A DNA stretch of 64,000 bases from Charina bottae (taxonomy: Eukaryota; Chordata; Lepidosauria; Squamata; Charinaidae): assembly GCA_023362775.1 (NCBI GenBank), contig JALMGJ010000003.1:183973725-184037724 (forward strand). Reading direction: 5' to 3'. The translations under genes and the position numbers were made by a program. The notes beneath the pieces are model-generated. The model did no database searches, was not told where the DNA came from, and saw only the letters and a list, made by a program, of their open reading frames with translations. Each line of letters starts with the position of its first letter. The first letter of the stretch is position 1. Below are positions 32,421-43,374 of this stretch, in pieces.

Positions 32421-34259
32421 TGGTGTCAAACGTATCTATGCTAGGACCAGTAAAAAGCCCCATGCTAATGATTTAAGAATCTATGGGGGATTCTATGGGG
32501 ATAGTTTGCCCTATAAATGTGTGATTGACAGGGCTAAATGTAATTTTTTATTATCTAGGATCAAAGGAGCTTGCAGGTGTTGGAGGGCTGTTTTTGAACC
32601 TCTGTTACAAAAATATGCTGAATATTCACATCAGACTAATTATGGATCTACCCTGTCTCACAACAACTCTTGTGAGCTGGAGGGAGGAGAGAAGTCACAG
32701 TGATCTCCCACTCCAGCCAAATTTCTATGCTTCACTGCCAGATTTATTATCAGGGTGAGGCCTAAGATGAGTAATTGTTGCAAAAATGTTATGACAATAG
32801 TGTCATCCTCTTACTTGGCAAGCCACAGGGGGGAAGAAAATGAATTCTCATAAAACGTTAATGCTTCTAATTCTGATTCAGACTGTGTTTTTGCTGAAGG
32901 AAATGTGTGAAATTATTGAAGAGTTATCCTGCCAGTTCTTCCATCTTTATATTCCTTTGCCTGAGTGCTCTCTCTGATAGTTACAAACTTTACATCTTGA
33001 ACATATTATCCTTTTAAAAATTCACTATAGCAGAATTGTGTCTCAGGTCACAAGCCACTGTGACCATTCATTCATTCTCTTTCTCAGCACCCCTTTTTCT
33101 GAAAATTCTGAAAATAGAACTACAGCATAAAGGGAAAAAAAGAGTTGCGTAACACAATTGATTAAGTCAACTTTATTGAGTTGATACATCTGGCTAAATT
33201 TTCAGAGAGCTTAGTTTAATGGTGTCATTTCTTATTTTATTTTAGGATGACAGTTGCGGTCCATTGGCACCAGGAAAGCAAATTTCATCTGCATTGTTTT
33301 CTATCATGGTCGCTTAATTTGATGGGAAATAGATTACTTTTGAAATGTTTTTCAAAGGAGAGTAACATGTTGCTGTATTATACTTAGGAAGTAGCTGAGA
33401 TGAGTGCATGAATGCTGTTTCTTTTATTTGCAGTCATCTCCCTTGGTACCCAACCCCATGAGGCTTTTTTAGATCAGGAAGCAATTGCTGTCAAGAACAT
33501 CGCAAAGTGATGGAAAGATGTATAATAGGAATACATAACAGCAGCAGCTAAAAAAAAACTGAAACAAAAACCTATTCCCAAAATAAATTCTAGAGAAATT
33601 CTTAAGCACCCTGAATAAGACTGTAAAACAGAAGTTTGTTTCACATGGGGAGAACCATGGAAGATAGATTTTGACATAGCATTTCATACTCCCAATTGAA
33701 ATGAAAACATGAGGCATTTGCACAGAGGATCAAAACGTTATTAGAAAATTAGGATCTATATTTGCAGGTTACTTAACCTGTTTCCTGCTGGATTAGCCTG
33801 TGCTGGATCTAAGCCTTAGACTGGCCTTTAGCTATTCTGAAATTTTCATTATCCCACATCACAATGGCAGGTCAAGGGACTCTGAGTTAGTTGTTGGTGT
33901 ATTATTCTTTTAGGAGTAAGTCACAGCAATATAACCTTATTAGGTAATCACCCGCAAACTTTAAAAGGTCAGGCAACATGTGATCCAGGCTGAAGAGTAT
34001 AAAAGAACCTGCCTGCCTGCCCCGCCCTGCTTGCTACTTTCTGCTTCTTTCTGTTTACTCCTGTTTCCTTGTTTCTACTATCTCCTATGTGAATTTGTAA
34101 CACTTCCAGGGATCTGGAAGATAATTGTAAATAGTATCTGTTTGTTTGAGTAACAAATAGAAATGCAACTAAGTTACTACAAATGACTGATGTCATTTAT
34201 TGGTCTCCAAAGCTAAACACTTTCTGATACTCTGCGTGTGCAAGAAAACACACACTCCA
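32421..34259. other. Unannotated stretch with one promoter-like site
   Basis: Around 33995 AGTATAAAAG lies upstream of a pyrimidine-rich run, which could be a TATA-type promoter of a solo LTR. I could not define its ends. Otherwise nothing is recognisable. Confidence 0.3.
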
Positions 34260-34485
34260 ACATTAGTGTTGTGTAATGCTTCTGATTTGGTTCAAAAGAA
34301 ATGCTTTAGAATATGCAGGAGTACAAATGAAGCATGTGTTTGCACTAGTTAAAGCATCCATGTCTTTTTGCAGGAGTGCATGTATTCCATCTGTTTGAAT
34401 AAGTTGCAGACAGATGCTGCATTTGTGCACTTGCATATTTTGAAGCACATCTTAAGAATTTAATCTGAAGCATTGCAAAGCCCCC
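34260..34485. mobile_element. Imperfect foldback element
   Basis: Two arms of about 75 bp face each other: TGTGTAATGCTTCTGAT and AATATGCAGGAGTACAAATG on the left match ATCTGAAGCATTGCAAAG and CATTTGTGCACTTGCATATT on the right as complements. A partial relative lies near 62370 (GGGCTGTGCAATGCTTTTGA). A target duplication is not clear. Confidence 0.55.
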
Positions 34486-34941
34486 CTCTCAACTGCTCCA
34501 TCCCATCCCATCCCATCTAGTCAGCAACTGATGGGCTGCTTGCCTAACAAACACAACAGAGGGAACCCCCCCAACCCTGACCCAGATAAGAATATGAAGA
34601 ATGTCATGCTTCTCCTTGGTGTTTCTGGGCTTTCCCAACATCCCTTCATTTAATGAATCCTCAGGTAAGAATGAGGGAGAGCAACTGCTGGAGCAGGGAC
34701 AAGAACAACCATCCAAGGGCCAGCTACCTGTCCAAACTCTGATTGGGTCAAGCAGTGCTCCAGAGATGATAAGGAAGAGCCACTAAACTTTGCCTATCCT
34801 CTCTCCTTGAGTCCAAGGGAATGGTGACCCTTGAAGGTGGAAGAGACTAAATAATGAATGACTGAGGCAAATATTTTACAGAATAAAGACAACTACAGCC
34901 TGAGCTCTGATGAGACATTCCTATTGCAGTGTGTAAGCTGA

Positions 34942-35208
34942 TGTAATGATATGTGGAAATGACCTTGGGAGACAGGGGGAAGAGTTGCAGCCAGGGGAAT
35001 GTTTGGATAAGAGGCAGCTGAGCCCACAGAAGGAATGTGGGTGTGGCAAATGTCTCAGAAGGGACCCTCCCTAGTTTCTTGGGCTGTAAAGGCAATGGGA
35101 GGAGAAATGCACTTTCAGACTTGCAAGATTCTGTTAATGTAAACTTAATAAAGTAGAATTAATTAATTTGGGTGTGCTTCCTGTCTGGACTACCTCGCAA
35201 GGCTGACA
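34942..35208 (+). mobile_element. LTR-like repeat (copy A)
   Basis: This stretch aligns along its length with 54621-54884. Both begin TGTAAT, include AAGATTCTGTTAATG and an AATAAAG signal, and finish with TGTCTGGACTACCTC. The polyadenylation-type signal followed by about 50-60 bp and TG start suggest a solo LTR of a retroelement. I could not confirm a target duplication for this copy. Confidence 0.55.
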
Positions 35209-35544
35209 GCCTACACCTGAAAGTCTTTCAGTGCAGCTAGCAACTGGTTATGTATTACTTAATATATTTATGTGCCATTTCGTATGCCGAAGGATCTTGA
35301 AGCAGCTAATGCTCAGCTTAATAAAACTGTTCTTTGTCATGGTTTCTTGCACTTCTGATTGGTTCTTGTGACCTCAGATTGGTTTCTGGACTTGACTGTG
35401 CCTGTGTTTTGAACTCAATGTTTTGAGTTATGGACTTCCCAGGTACAGATCCTGCTTTTGTTTTGCACTCTTTCTTGGCTTTCCCTTTTACAGAAGTAAT
35501 TTACAACCACTGCGGCCAAGACAGAAAATTCCCTAGGGCAAGGC

Positions 35545-35758
35545 CAAACCTTCCTGTTGTCCATATTTGTTACCTACCCACCAAAGTGGTACCTATTTAT
35601 CTACTTGCATTTGCATGCTTTCGAATTGCTAGGTTGGCAAGAGCTGGAGCTAGTGCGGGAGCTCACTCTGCACGCAGGGCTAGGGATTCTAACCTCCAAA
35701 CTTGCGATCTTCTGATAGACAAGCCTGGCGTCTTACCCACTGAGCCACCACGCCCCTT
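35545..35758 (-). mobile_element. Sauria SINE
   Basis: On the minus strand the copy starts GGGGCGTGGTGGCTCAGTGG, with an A box and a GTTAGAATCCC B box. The body has GTGAGCTCCCGC, CAACCTAGCAATTCGAAAGC and ATGCAAGTAGATAAATAGG. This order is diagnostic of the squamate-specific Sauria family, whose mobilisation is credited to Bov-B LINEs. The copy is mildly diverged. Confidence 0.85.
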
Positions 35759-35761
35759 AAG

Positions 35762-36799
35762 GCTTAACCCTTAAAGGTTGGAATAAGCCAAATCTCCAGG
35801 CATCCTTTACTGGGAATAGCATCCAGTGATGATAAATGAGCAGGCCATAAGATATGAAGGAGATATTTTTGTTTTGACTGAGGATGGCAGGTTTGTTCTG
35901 GGTGCTAATTTCACTCTAAGAGTCCTAACCTATACATACTCATTTGCTTGTTATATTTTTAGATGGCCTGATTATTGAAGTTCTGTGGATGATTAGGCCA
36001 GAGTTAATTAAAAACTCTAAAATACAAAATAACAATAATTAGCATGAAACTGTACAAAGCAAAATGAAGTTAAATTCAGCAACTAAAAAAATATTGTTCC
36101 ATATAATGAAACCCACAGTTGAATGCAGCCATGATAAAACTCTGCAAGAATCTAGGAAGAAGGAAAAATACGTAGTTTTTCAAAAACTATAATGCAGATG
36201 CCATATTAATCTCTCAGAGGAAGGCTTTTTAGAAGATGGGGTGCCACCACTGAAAAGTTATCTTGTTTGAAACAGTTAAATAAGGGTAGATAAATATGGG
36301 AGAAGGTGGCCTTCACCTCATGCCATAAAGGAGGGTTAAACAATATTTTGTTTAGGAGCTGCACTGAGTAACACAGAGTCCTAGTGGATCTGACAAGTAA
36401 GCAATGTGGGTGGAGCTTCATCATGCAGATGGGAAGGGAAAGTATTTTTCATTTTTGACCGGTTGGACAAGCTATTTATGAACAGGGGTTTATGCAACTG
36501 GATTTTTCTGGTGGCTGAAAGTGTTGTGGACATTGTGTTAACTATGATTTTCAGCAGTAATGGGTGAAGGAAATTATTACTCATGGACACAAAGCAAGGA
36601 ACTTTGGGAGTTTCGTTCAATCCAAGGACTCTAGATTAAAACATATTTATACTAGACTTAAAAACTATACTAGACTTAAAAATGTCATCAAATCCAGATG
36701 ACAAAATACTGGAGAAAGATACATTCTGAAATCTGACAATATAACTTGCAGATGGGGAGAGAGAGGGAGGGAGAGTGAACCTGCTACCTTTTGGTAACC
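35762..36799. other. Unassigned repeat-like stretch
   Basis: Minus-strand frames at 36206-36424 and 36381-36620 contain no domain I recognise. The stretch may be an old element, since it abuts the degenerate LINE. Confidence 0.3.
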
Positions 36800-36980
36800 A
36801 TTATAGTTAAACTTCAAAATTTATTTACGTTCCAAGACCTAGCACAAGAAAAAACCCAGCAATATAGTACAATTATAGAAAGGAATTTTAAAAATTGTGA
36901 GGAAATCCTAAAACAGTTAACAGCTAACAATTAATAGCACGAGGGATGAACCAGACGTCTTCTAACAGCTATAGCTATTG
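36800..36980 (-). repeat. 3' end of degenerate minus-strand LINE
   Basis: The minus-strand reading continues the LINE at 41508-43350 once the L2 insertion and its target duplication are removed. It includes a short C-terminal coding remnant and then apparent 3' UTR. Confidence 0.45.
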
Positions 36981-37024
36981 ATAAGAATTTTGCAAACTAT
37001 TTCAAGGTCTTGGGAGAGTGGTCA
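36981..37024. repeat. Left 44-bp target duplication of L2 LINE
   Basis: This sequence is identical to 41464-41507. If the first bases belong to the AAAT tail the duplication is 42 bp. Confidence 0.92.
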
Positions 37025-37196
37025 AGAGGAACATACCAAGATGGCGATCGGGAGCGGCCGCCGCTAAGCGCTGCTCTGGGAGAGAGGTTCCTGGTCTCCT
37101 GAATCCCACCCTACCCTGCCTTTTTGTTACCTGGAGGTGTGGGTAGGGGATTTTGTGAGGTTCCCTCGGCTTTCATTTCTAGACCGAGGTGGGGAG

Positions 37197-37661
37197 ATGG
37201 CTGAACCCTCCCGGGTGGAACAGCTGGTGACGAGGCGGCGAAGCGGGGCAGCAAAACGCGATGGCCGTTTGGAGGAGGAGAAAACGGCGAAACGCGGTGC
37301 TTTTCCCTGCGGGCTTTGGGGGCTCGGGCGAGCCCATTGCGGACTGGGCGGACTCCCAGTGATCCCTGGTGACTCCTTACTATCCTTACTATTCGGTCGA
37401 AGACGCGCGGCCCCTTGGCGGCCCTCTGGTGTAGTGGAGGAAACGGCGGAGTGGCAGAGTATAATCAGAAGCCTGTGGGCCTTGCGGACAAGTACTCCAC
37501 TATATTTTTGGGAACTTGGGGCCAAAACGGACTTTGACAAACCCCCGCAACTATTAATGGACCTGGCGAGCCCCAGAGATTTAATATACACTGGGGGCTT
37601 GCGAGACCTTGGCACTACAACAAGAAGGGAGAGCAGAGCAGCGGAGCGTGCTAGGTCTTAA
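37197..37661 (+). CDS. Candidate ORF1 of L2 LINE
   Basis: The first ATG of this open frame gives 154 residues beginning MAEPSRVEQLVTRRRSG. The product is basic (many Arg and Lys) and ends in an RR-rich tail. A nucleic-acid-binding role would be usual for ORF1 of LINEs, but I see no coiled coil, zinc knuckle or RRM motif. An upstream GTG extends the frame but is unlikely to start translation. A gap of about 490 bp separates it from ORF2, longer than in many LINEs, so it may instead be an incidental frame in the GC-rich 5' UTR. Confidence 0.4.
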   Translation: MAEPSRVEQLVTRRRSGAAKRDGRLEEEKTAKRGAFPCGLWGLGRAHCGLGGLPVIPGDSLLSLLFGRRRAAPWRPSGVVEETAEWQSIIRSLWALRTSTPLYFWELGAKTDFDKPPQLLMDLASPRDLIYTGGLRDLGTTTRRESRAAERARS

Positions 37662-38154
37662 GGCACGCCGACTTGGACGATCTTTTGGTGGGCCTGGTGG
37701 TCTTTAACTGTGGGGGCGGGGGTCTAAGGGGGGACGACGGGTTCAGGAATGGGGGACCAGCCATAATATCCCCCGGAAATCAACAACGGTGGAAGGTTTT
37801 TATTGGACTTTTAACTTTAGTTTAACAACTAAGAGGAAGCCCCCATCTGCACCCACATTTATTTATAGGCGGCAGAGACTTTTTAGGGTCCCTGTAGTGT
37901 GAATGTGGCCCCCCCTGGATGTGAGAGAGTCAGGGGGGAGTCCAAGATTGTGTGATAGTATGTATGAGTGCCCACACCTGAGTGAGAGACAGGTGGTGGG
38001 CAGGAGTGGATGATATCTCTCTGCGACCAGTGAGAGTGGTTGTGGGGGGACATTGTAGGTGTGGTTGTGGTGGTTAGGCCCTTTCAGTGCCGAGAGCTTA
38101 GGCTGGTGCGCTGGGGGGGGCCTACCATCACTAGAAGTTGACTGAGTTTGAGAG

Positions 38155-41100
38155 ATGTGTGCGTGTGGGAGGGGACCCGTGTTTCAACCTAGGGTCTTTG
38201 AAGGTCTGGGAGTGGAGGCATCTGGACCTGGAAGCTCTGGGGGTTATGGAGTGGGCTGCCCTATTGAAGTGGTGACGGGCCGGGGATGTTATGACGGGAA
38301 CTGGAGGGCGGGCCATCGTTGGGGAAGACGCCCCCGGTGTTTATTACCAGTGGCATGTTCCGGCCCTCCACGTTCATACCCAGGTCCTGGTCAGCAGATC
38401 CTTGAGGGCCCTGGTTTCTGGCTGCTGCTGCTTAATGCCAGGTCTGTTAACAACAAGGGCCCCCTCATATGTGATTTGATCACGGAAGAGGGGGCAGACC
38501 TGGCATGTATCACCGAGACCTGGCTGAGCTCGGAGGGGGGGGTAGCCCTCTCTGAAATATGCCCAGCCGGGTTTCAAGTGTGGCACCAGCCGAGACTCAG
38601 GGGCAGGGGAGGAGGGGTGGCGGTTGTAATTCGAGAGTCTCTAGTGGCCTTCAGGGGCACTGCTCCGCAAGTGGCCGGTTGTGAGACCCTGTTTTTCAAG
38701 TTGGGTTCTCGAGAACAGTTGGGAGTGTTGCTGCTGTACCAGCCTCCCTGCTGCGTAGCGACATCCCTGCCTGAGCTGCTGGAGGCCGTCTCGGGGCTGG
38801 CGGTGGAATTCCCTAGGCTTATGGTTCTGGGGGATTTCAATCTGCCGTCCCTGGGATGTGCCTCGGAGGCAGCTCGGGAGTTCATGACTACCATGGCAGC
38901 CATGGGCCTGTTCCAGATTATTCGAGACCCAACTCGAGACAGTGGACTCACCCCGGACTTAGTTTTCTTGTCGGAGCAGTGGCAGTATGCTCTGAGGGGA
39001 GAGTTACATCTTTCCCCTTTGTCATGGTCAGATCATGCCCTGGTGACCTTGAGATTCTCTTATGCCGCCCCACTCCGCAGGGAGGCAGGACCCAATCGAT
39101 TGGTCCGCCCCCGGCGACTAATGGACCCAATAGGGTTTCAGAGGGAGCTGGGGGCTGTACCTCAGGATCTACTGCACGCTCCAGCGGAGGTCCTGGCCGC
39201 AGCCTGGAATAGGGAGGCGGCCTGGGCCTTGGACAGGATCGCGCCTATGCGGCCTCTCTTGCCACACTTGACCCGATACTCCACTTGGTATACAGAGGAG
39301 TTGAGGGTCTTGAAGAGGGTTAAGAGACGCCTAGAGTGCCGCTGGAGAAAGACAAAGTCTGAATCTGACCGAACACAAGCTAGAGTCGCTGTTAAGACCT
39401 ACCTTGTGGCGGTAAGAGCGGCGAAACGTCAATATTTCTCCGCTCTTATTGCGTCCGCAGAATGCCGCCCGACGACCCTGTTTAAGATAACAAGATCTCT
39501 GCTGGGTAAGGTGGAGTCTGTGACCCACCTACAGGGCCGTGCGGAAGAATTTTCTGAGCATCTGCAGGATAAAGTCGCTCAGATTCGGTCTAAGTTGGAC
39601 TCTAAGCGTGTAGCACAGTCTGGGGAGATGCCGAGGGAACGTCTTTGCCCGGTTATCTGGGAACAGTTCGATCCTGTTGGACCTAAGGAAGTGGACAGGA
39701 TCCTTCGGGTTGTAAGGGCCACCACATGTCATCTGGACCCATGCCCTTCCTGGCTGGTACAGGCAGCCCGGGAGGTGACATGTGGTTGGGTCCAGGTGAT
39801 GGTTAATGCATCTCTGGGGGAGGGGGTGTTCCCAGCGGCTTTTAAAGGGGCTTTGGTGCACCCCCTCCTCAAGAAACCATCACTGGATCCTACTATATTG
39901 GACAATTTTCGTCCTGTCTCCCACCTCCCCTTTTTAGGGAAGGTGGTTGAGAAAGCGGTGGCGTTGCAACTCCAGAGGATCCTGGATGATACGGATTATC
40001 TGGACCCCTTCCAGTCAGGTTTCAGGCCGGGATATGGGGTGGAAACTGCATTGGTCGCGCTTACAGATGATCTCTGGCGGGAGCGGGATGGAGGGAGTGC
40101 ATCCATCCTAGCTCTTCTTGACCTCTCAGCGGCATTCGATACCATCGACCATGGTATCCTTTTGGGACGGCTCAGGGAGTTGGGGGTGGGAGGCGTAGTT
40201 CTGCGCTGGTTCACCTCCTTCCTCCAGGGCCGTTCCCAATCGGTGGTAATAGGAGAGGAAAGATCCGACCCTCGCCCCCTCGTCTGTGGGGTACCGCAGG
40301 GTTTGGTTCTTTCCCCTCTCCTATTTAACATCTACATGAAACCGCTGGGTGAGATCATCCGTCACCATGGGATGAGATACCATCAATATGCAGACGATAC
40401 TCAATTATATATTTCCATCCCTGGTGAGATAAGTGATGCAGTGGCTACCCTTTCTCAGTGCCTGGAGGCTGTGGGGGTCTGGATGGGGAACAACAGGCTT
40501 CGACTGAACCCTGGTAAGACGGAGTGGCTGTGGATTGATGGCTCCCATGGATCCAGGAAGTTGTCATCTCTAGTTCTGGATGGGGTTGCACTACCCCATT
40601 CAGACCAAGTGCGTAATTTGGGGGTTCTTCTGGACTCACGGCTCCTGCTCGAAGAGCAGGTGGTAGCCGTGGCCAGGAGGGCTTTTGCACAACTTCGTGT
40701 TGTGCGTCAGTTACGCCCTTTCCTGGATCGGGAAGCCCTCCGTACAGTCACTCATGCCCTGGTCATCTCCCATATAGACTATTGCAATGCGCTCTACATG
40801 GGGCTACCCTTGAGGAGTATCCGGAAGCTTCAATTGGTCCAGAATGCGGCTGCTCGTGCAGTTATTGGTGCGCCTAGATCAGCACATGTGACACCTCTGT
40901 TGCGACAGCTGCACTGGGTGCCTGTGTGCTTCCGGGTCCAATTCAAGGTGTTGGTTATCACCTTTAAAGCCCTACATGGCATGGGGCCAGGTTACCTGAG
41001 GGACCGTCTCATCCCCATAACGTCGAACCGTCCCACTCGGTCATTCAGAGAGGGCATGCTACGGATCCCGTCCGTAAAGGAATGTCACCTGACGGGGTCT

Positions 41101-41271
41101 AGGAGGCGTGCCTTCTCGGTAACGGCGCCCACCCTTTGGAATATGCTACCCCCGGAGGTGAGGCAGGCCTCATCGCTCCCGGCCTTCAGAAAGAACTTAA
41201 AGACCTGGTTCTGCCGCCTTGCGTGGGGGGAGGGGGGAAACAGTTCCTCTTGGGGATGGCTGGTGCCATAG
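38155..41271 (+). CDS. L2 LINE ORF2: AP endonuclease and reverse transcriptase, apparently intact
   Basis: The 1038-residue protein should nick genomic DNA and reverse-transcribe its own RNA by target-primed reverse transcription. An APE-type endonuclease spans about residues 90-300: LNARS (N94), ITETWL (E121), VLGDFNLPS (D227), and WSDHALV (D293). The RT follows: HPLLKKP and NFRPVS, motif A LDLSAAFDTIDH (about 654-665), GVPQGLVLSPLLFN, and YADDTQLY (about 745-752). A C-terminal region with HIDYCNALYMGLP and LHWVPVCFRVQFKV is typical of L2/CR1 elements. There is no internal stop, and the catalytic residues I checked are present. The ATG is the first methionine of the open frame. Whether it is active cannot be judged from sequence alone. 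Confidence 0.92.
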   Translation: MCACGRGPVFQPRVFEGLGVEASGPGSSGGYGVGCPIEVVTGRGCYDGNWRAGHRWGRRPRCLLPVACSGPPRSYPGPGQQILEGPGFWLLLLNARSVNNKGPLICDLITEEGADLACITETWLSSEGGVALSEICPAGFQVWHQPRLRGRGGGVAVVIRESLVAFRGTAPQVAGCETLFFKLGSREQLGVLLLYQPPCCVATSLPELLEAVSGLAVEFPRLMVLGDFNLPSLGCASEAAREFMTTMAAMGLFQIIRDPTRDSGLTPDLVFLSEQWQYALRGELHLSPLSWSDHALVTLRFSYAAPLRREAGPNRLVRPRRLMDPIGFQRELGAVPQDLLHAPAEVLAAAWNREAAWALDRIAPMRPLLPHLTRYSTWYTEELRVLKRVKRRLECRWRKTKSESDRTQARVAVKTYLVAVRAAKRQYFSALIASAECRPTTLFKITRSLLGKVESVTHLQGRAEEFSEHLQDKVAQIRSKLDSKRVAQSGEMPRERLCPVIWEQFDPVGPKEVDRILRVVRATTCHLDPCPSWLVQAAREVTCGWVQVMVNASLGEGVFPAAFKGALVHPLLKKPSLDPTILDNFRPVSHLPFLGKVVEKAVALQLQRILDDTDYLDPFQSGFRPGYGVETALVALTDDLWRERDGGSASILALLDLSAAFDTIDHGILLGRLRELGVGGVVLRWFTSFLQGRSQSVVIGEERSDPRPLVCGVPQGLVLSPLLFNIYMKPLGEIIRHHGMRYHQYADDTQLYISIPGEISDAVATLSQCLEAVGVWMGNNRLRLNPGKTEWLWIDGSHGSRKLSSLVLDGVALPHSDQVRNLGVLLDSRLLLEEQVVAVARRAFAQLRVVRQLRPFLDREALRTVTHALVISHIDYCNALYMGLPLRSIRKLQLVQNAAARAVIGAPRSAHVTPLLRQLHWVPVCFRVQFKVLVITFKALHGMGPGYLRDRLIPITSNRPTRSFREGMLRIPSVKECHLTGSRRRAFSVTAPTLWNMLPPEVRQASSLPAFRKNLKTWFCRLAWGEGGNSSSWGWLVP

Positions 41272-41463
41272 GGCCCTTTTAAACATCCAAACATCATACC
41301 ACCGCATCTTGGATTTTTATACTTAATTTTAATATATTAGAGTGTTTTATTGGGTTGTTTTAATTGTCGGATTTTAATTTTTGTGTATTGTAAACCGCCC
41401 AGAGTTCCCTTGCGGGGAGATGGAGCGGTATATAAATTGAAACATAAATAAATAAATAAATAA

Positions 41464-41507
41464 ATAAGAATTTTGCAAACTATTTCAAGGTCTTGGGAGA
41501 GTGGTCA
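41464..41507. repeat. Right 44-bp target duplication of L2 LINE
   Basis: Identical to 36981-37024 and directly follows the AAAT tail. Confidence 0.92.
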
Positions 41508-43350
41508 CCCAGGAGAAGAATAATGGCCTCCTGGTCACAATGGCAGAGTTGTTAACAGTTGGAAGCACTAAGCTAATGGCTATTGCCATTGAGTGTACAA
41601 TGGACATTTTAATAGCACACATGAGACATTCTACCTCTACGTCTGAACAAAAAAAAAGTTCAGCTTTCATATGGGAGGCTTAAATATTTACCAGTTGTTA
41701 CCCTAATAGGTAGCACCCCAATTTGGGCCAAAATAAATTGTCTATGTGGAGCATATAAGATGTTAAAGAAATATCTAGGAAAAGTCCAGGGAGGAAGAGC
41801 AATTGTGCAATAAAAGTGGTAGGAAATGTTGGCTCTGTTATTTTGAATATCTAGATCCCCAAATCCTCTGCTTTAGTTCAGCCATGATTTTATCAAGTCC
41901 CAGAGCAGATAGTGCTGACAAGGTGAGACTGCCGTATGCCAAATTATCATTAATTTGTCTTCTTAGGGTAGAAGAGAGCCTATCAGGCAAGGTGAGGTGG
42001 AATAAGGAAGTTCCCCATAGATTTGCTTCAACCAGAATCAAAGACGGCAAAGTCTTAACAGGCCCCAAAGGAAATGCATCCTAATTCCAGCTGTGTTAGA
42101 GCATTAGAAGTTGAATAAGGGACTTGTAAGATTTTCAAAAACTTTGACTGAATTATTTCTAAAATAAGAGACTCCTTATACATACACAACTAAGCACCAT
42201 ATAGCATCTAACCTAGAATTTTGGCTTTAAATAGTTTAATAGCTGCTGGGACATAATTATTACCAAATTGACCTGTAAATTTAGCAAGTGCAAGGAATAC
42301 ATTTTGGGCTTTTACTAGAAGTTTGAATAGACCAACAGGTAGAGGATTAAAAATAGACACCTAGATATTTAAAGGATTTTACCTGTTCAATGACTTTGCC
42401 ATTCATCATCTATCTCATTAGGACCTTAGTGTTTCCAAGAGAATACCAATATTTTTGTTTTAGAGTAGTTTATTTTGAGTAGAGAACAGTAAAGCGATAG
42501 TCCTCTAAGGCATATTGAAATGCGTACTTGGGTTACAGACAGTGTGGCTGCATCTTCAGCACAAAGGAGAATAGAGATGGGGTGCTGGGCAGGGAAGGGA
42601 AGGGAGGGTGGAGTTCTGGCTTAGCAGACATCTCAACAATATTGCTAATGTAAAAGTTGAATGATAATGGGTGAGGATACAGCCTTACTTAACACCTTAT
42701 ATAACACAAAGTGGGTTAGATCGCCAAGGATATTATACTTAACTTGAGCGGTTGTACCATGATATAACAGCGTTATTAGCCTAAGAAGACACTGGTCTAT
42801 TGTTGTAGTGGCTAATTTCTTTCAGAGTCATTTTTGTGGAATAGAATCAAAGGCTACCCTCAGACCTATAAAGGCTACATAGAGGGTACATTTATGCTGG
42901 CTCTAATATTTCTCCGCTAAGTGATGTAGTATGGTACGTTGATCCATGGTTGAGTGTTCAGACCTGAAGCTGGCTTGCTCTAGGGCCAAAATGTTTTCAG
43001 AGGACATCCAGTCCAAAAAGTTTGCAATACAGAAATCTAGCATATAATTTGCTGATTACAGATAGAAAGCTAATTGGTTAATAATTTTCAGGGTCACATT
43101 TATCACCATTCTTGTAAATTGGGATAATATTAGAGTTAATCCAATATTTAGGGAGACATAAATAATTATTTATGGCTTTGAAGAGGGGGGGGGGGAAGCA
43201 TAGATGCCCAGCATGTAGGATTTAAATTTCAGAATTCTGGTAAGATTAAGTCTTTACCAGGAGTTTTACTATTTTCCAATTGAGAGGTTTTCAATTAATT
43301 TTGGACCTTTGGGAGTGAAACAGGGGTCCAACCATTTTAGAAACAATAAT
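41508..43350 (-). pseudogene. Degenerate non-LTR retrotransposon, RT and C-terminus
   Basis: With frameshifts allowed, the minus strand reads as a reverse transcriptase. Recognisable blocks are NIIPIYKNGDKCDPENY at about 43100, a CTLYVAFIGLRVAFDSIP-like motif A near 42870, GTTAQVKYNILGDLTH near 42740, and a cysteine-rich tail with VLLKCPLYTQW near 41600. The block at 41838-42068 (GTSLFHLTLPDRLSSTLRRQ) is the best preserved frame. Many stops and indels show it is dead. The AFDSIP motif and the C-terminal finger without an obvious upstream AP endonuclease suggest an R4/Dong-like lineage, but this is a guess. The Bov-B and L2 inserted into it, so it is older than both. Confidence 0.6.
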
Positions 43351-43362
43351 ATTTCTGTAGGT
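43351..43362. repeat. Left 12-bp target duplication of Bov-B
   Basis: ATTTCTGTAGGT matches 46552-46563 exactly. Confidence 0.88.
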
Positions 43363-43374
43363 GGTTGTTGTTGT

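Larger units (their letters stand above)
37025..41463 (+). mobile_element. Full-length L2-clade (CR1/L2 superfamily) LINE
   Basis: The 4.44-kb element lies between identical 44-bp duplications. It starts with a GC-rich 5' UTR, carries an ORF1 candidate and a long intact ORF2, and ends GGGGAGATGGAGCGGTATAT followed by AAAT repeats. The layout and 3' end fit L2-clade elements of squamates. The closest alternative is a related jockey-superfamily clade such as Vingi. Intact ORF2 and an exact target duplication suggest a young insertion. It sits inside an older minus-strand LINE. Confidence 0.88.

Noticed and set aside
32353..32758. 116- and 77-codon plus-strand ORFs as a host exon
   Set aside because: No splice signals, domain or compositional support; they overlap different frames in plain AT-rich DNA next to an L2 relic.
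33890..34190. Solo LTR with a TATAAAAG promoter
   Set aside because: I could not define terminal inverted repeats, a polyadenylation signal in the right place or a target duplication.
38131..41297. Antisense and out-of-frame ORFs across the L2 element
   Set aside because: They shadow the 1038-codon ORF2.
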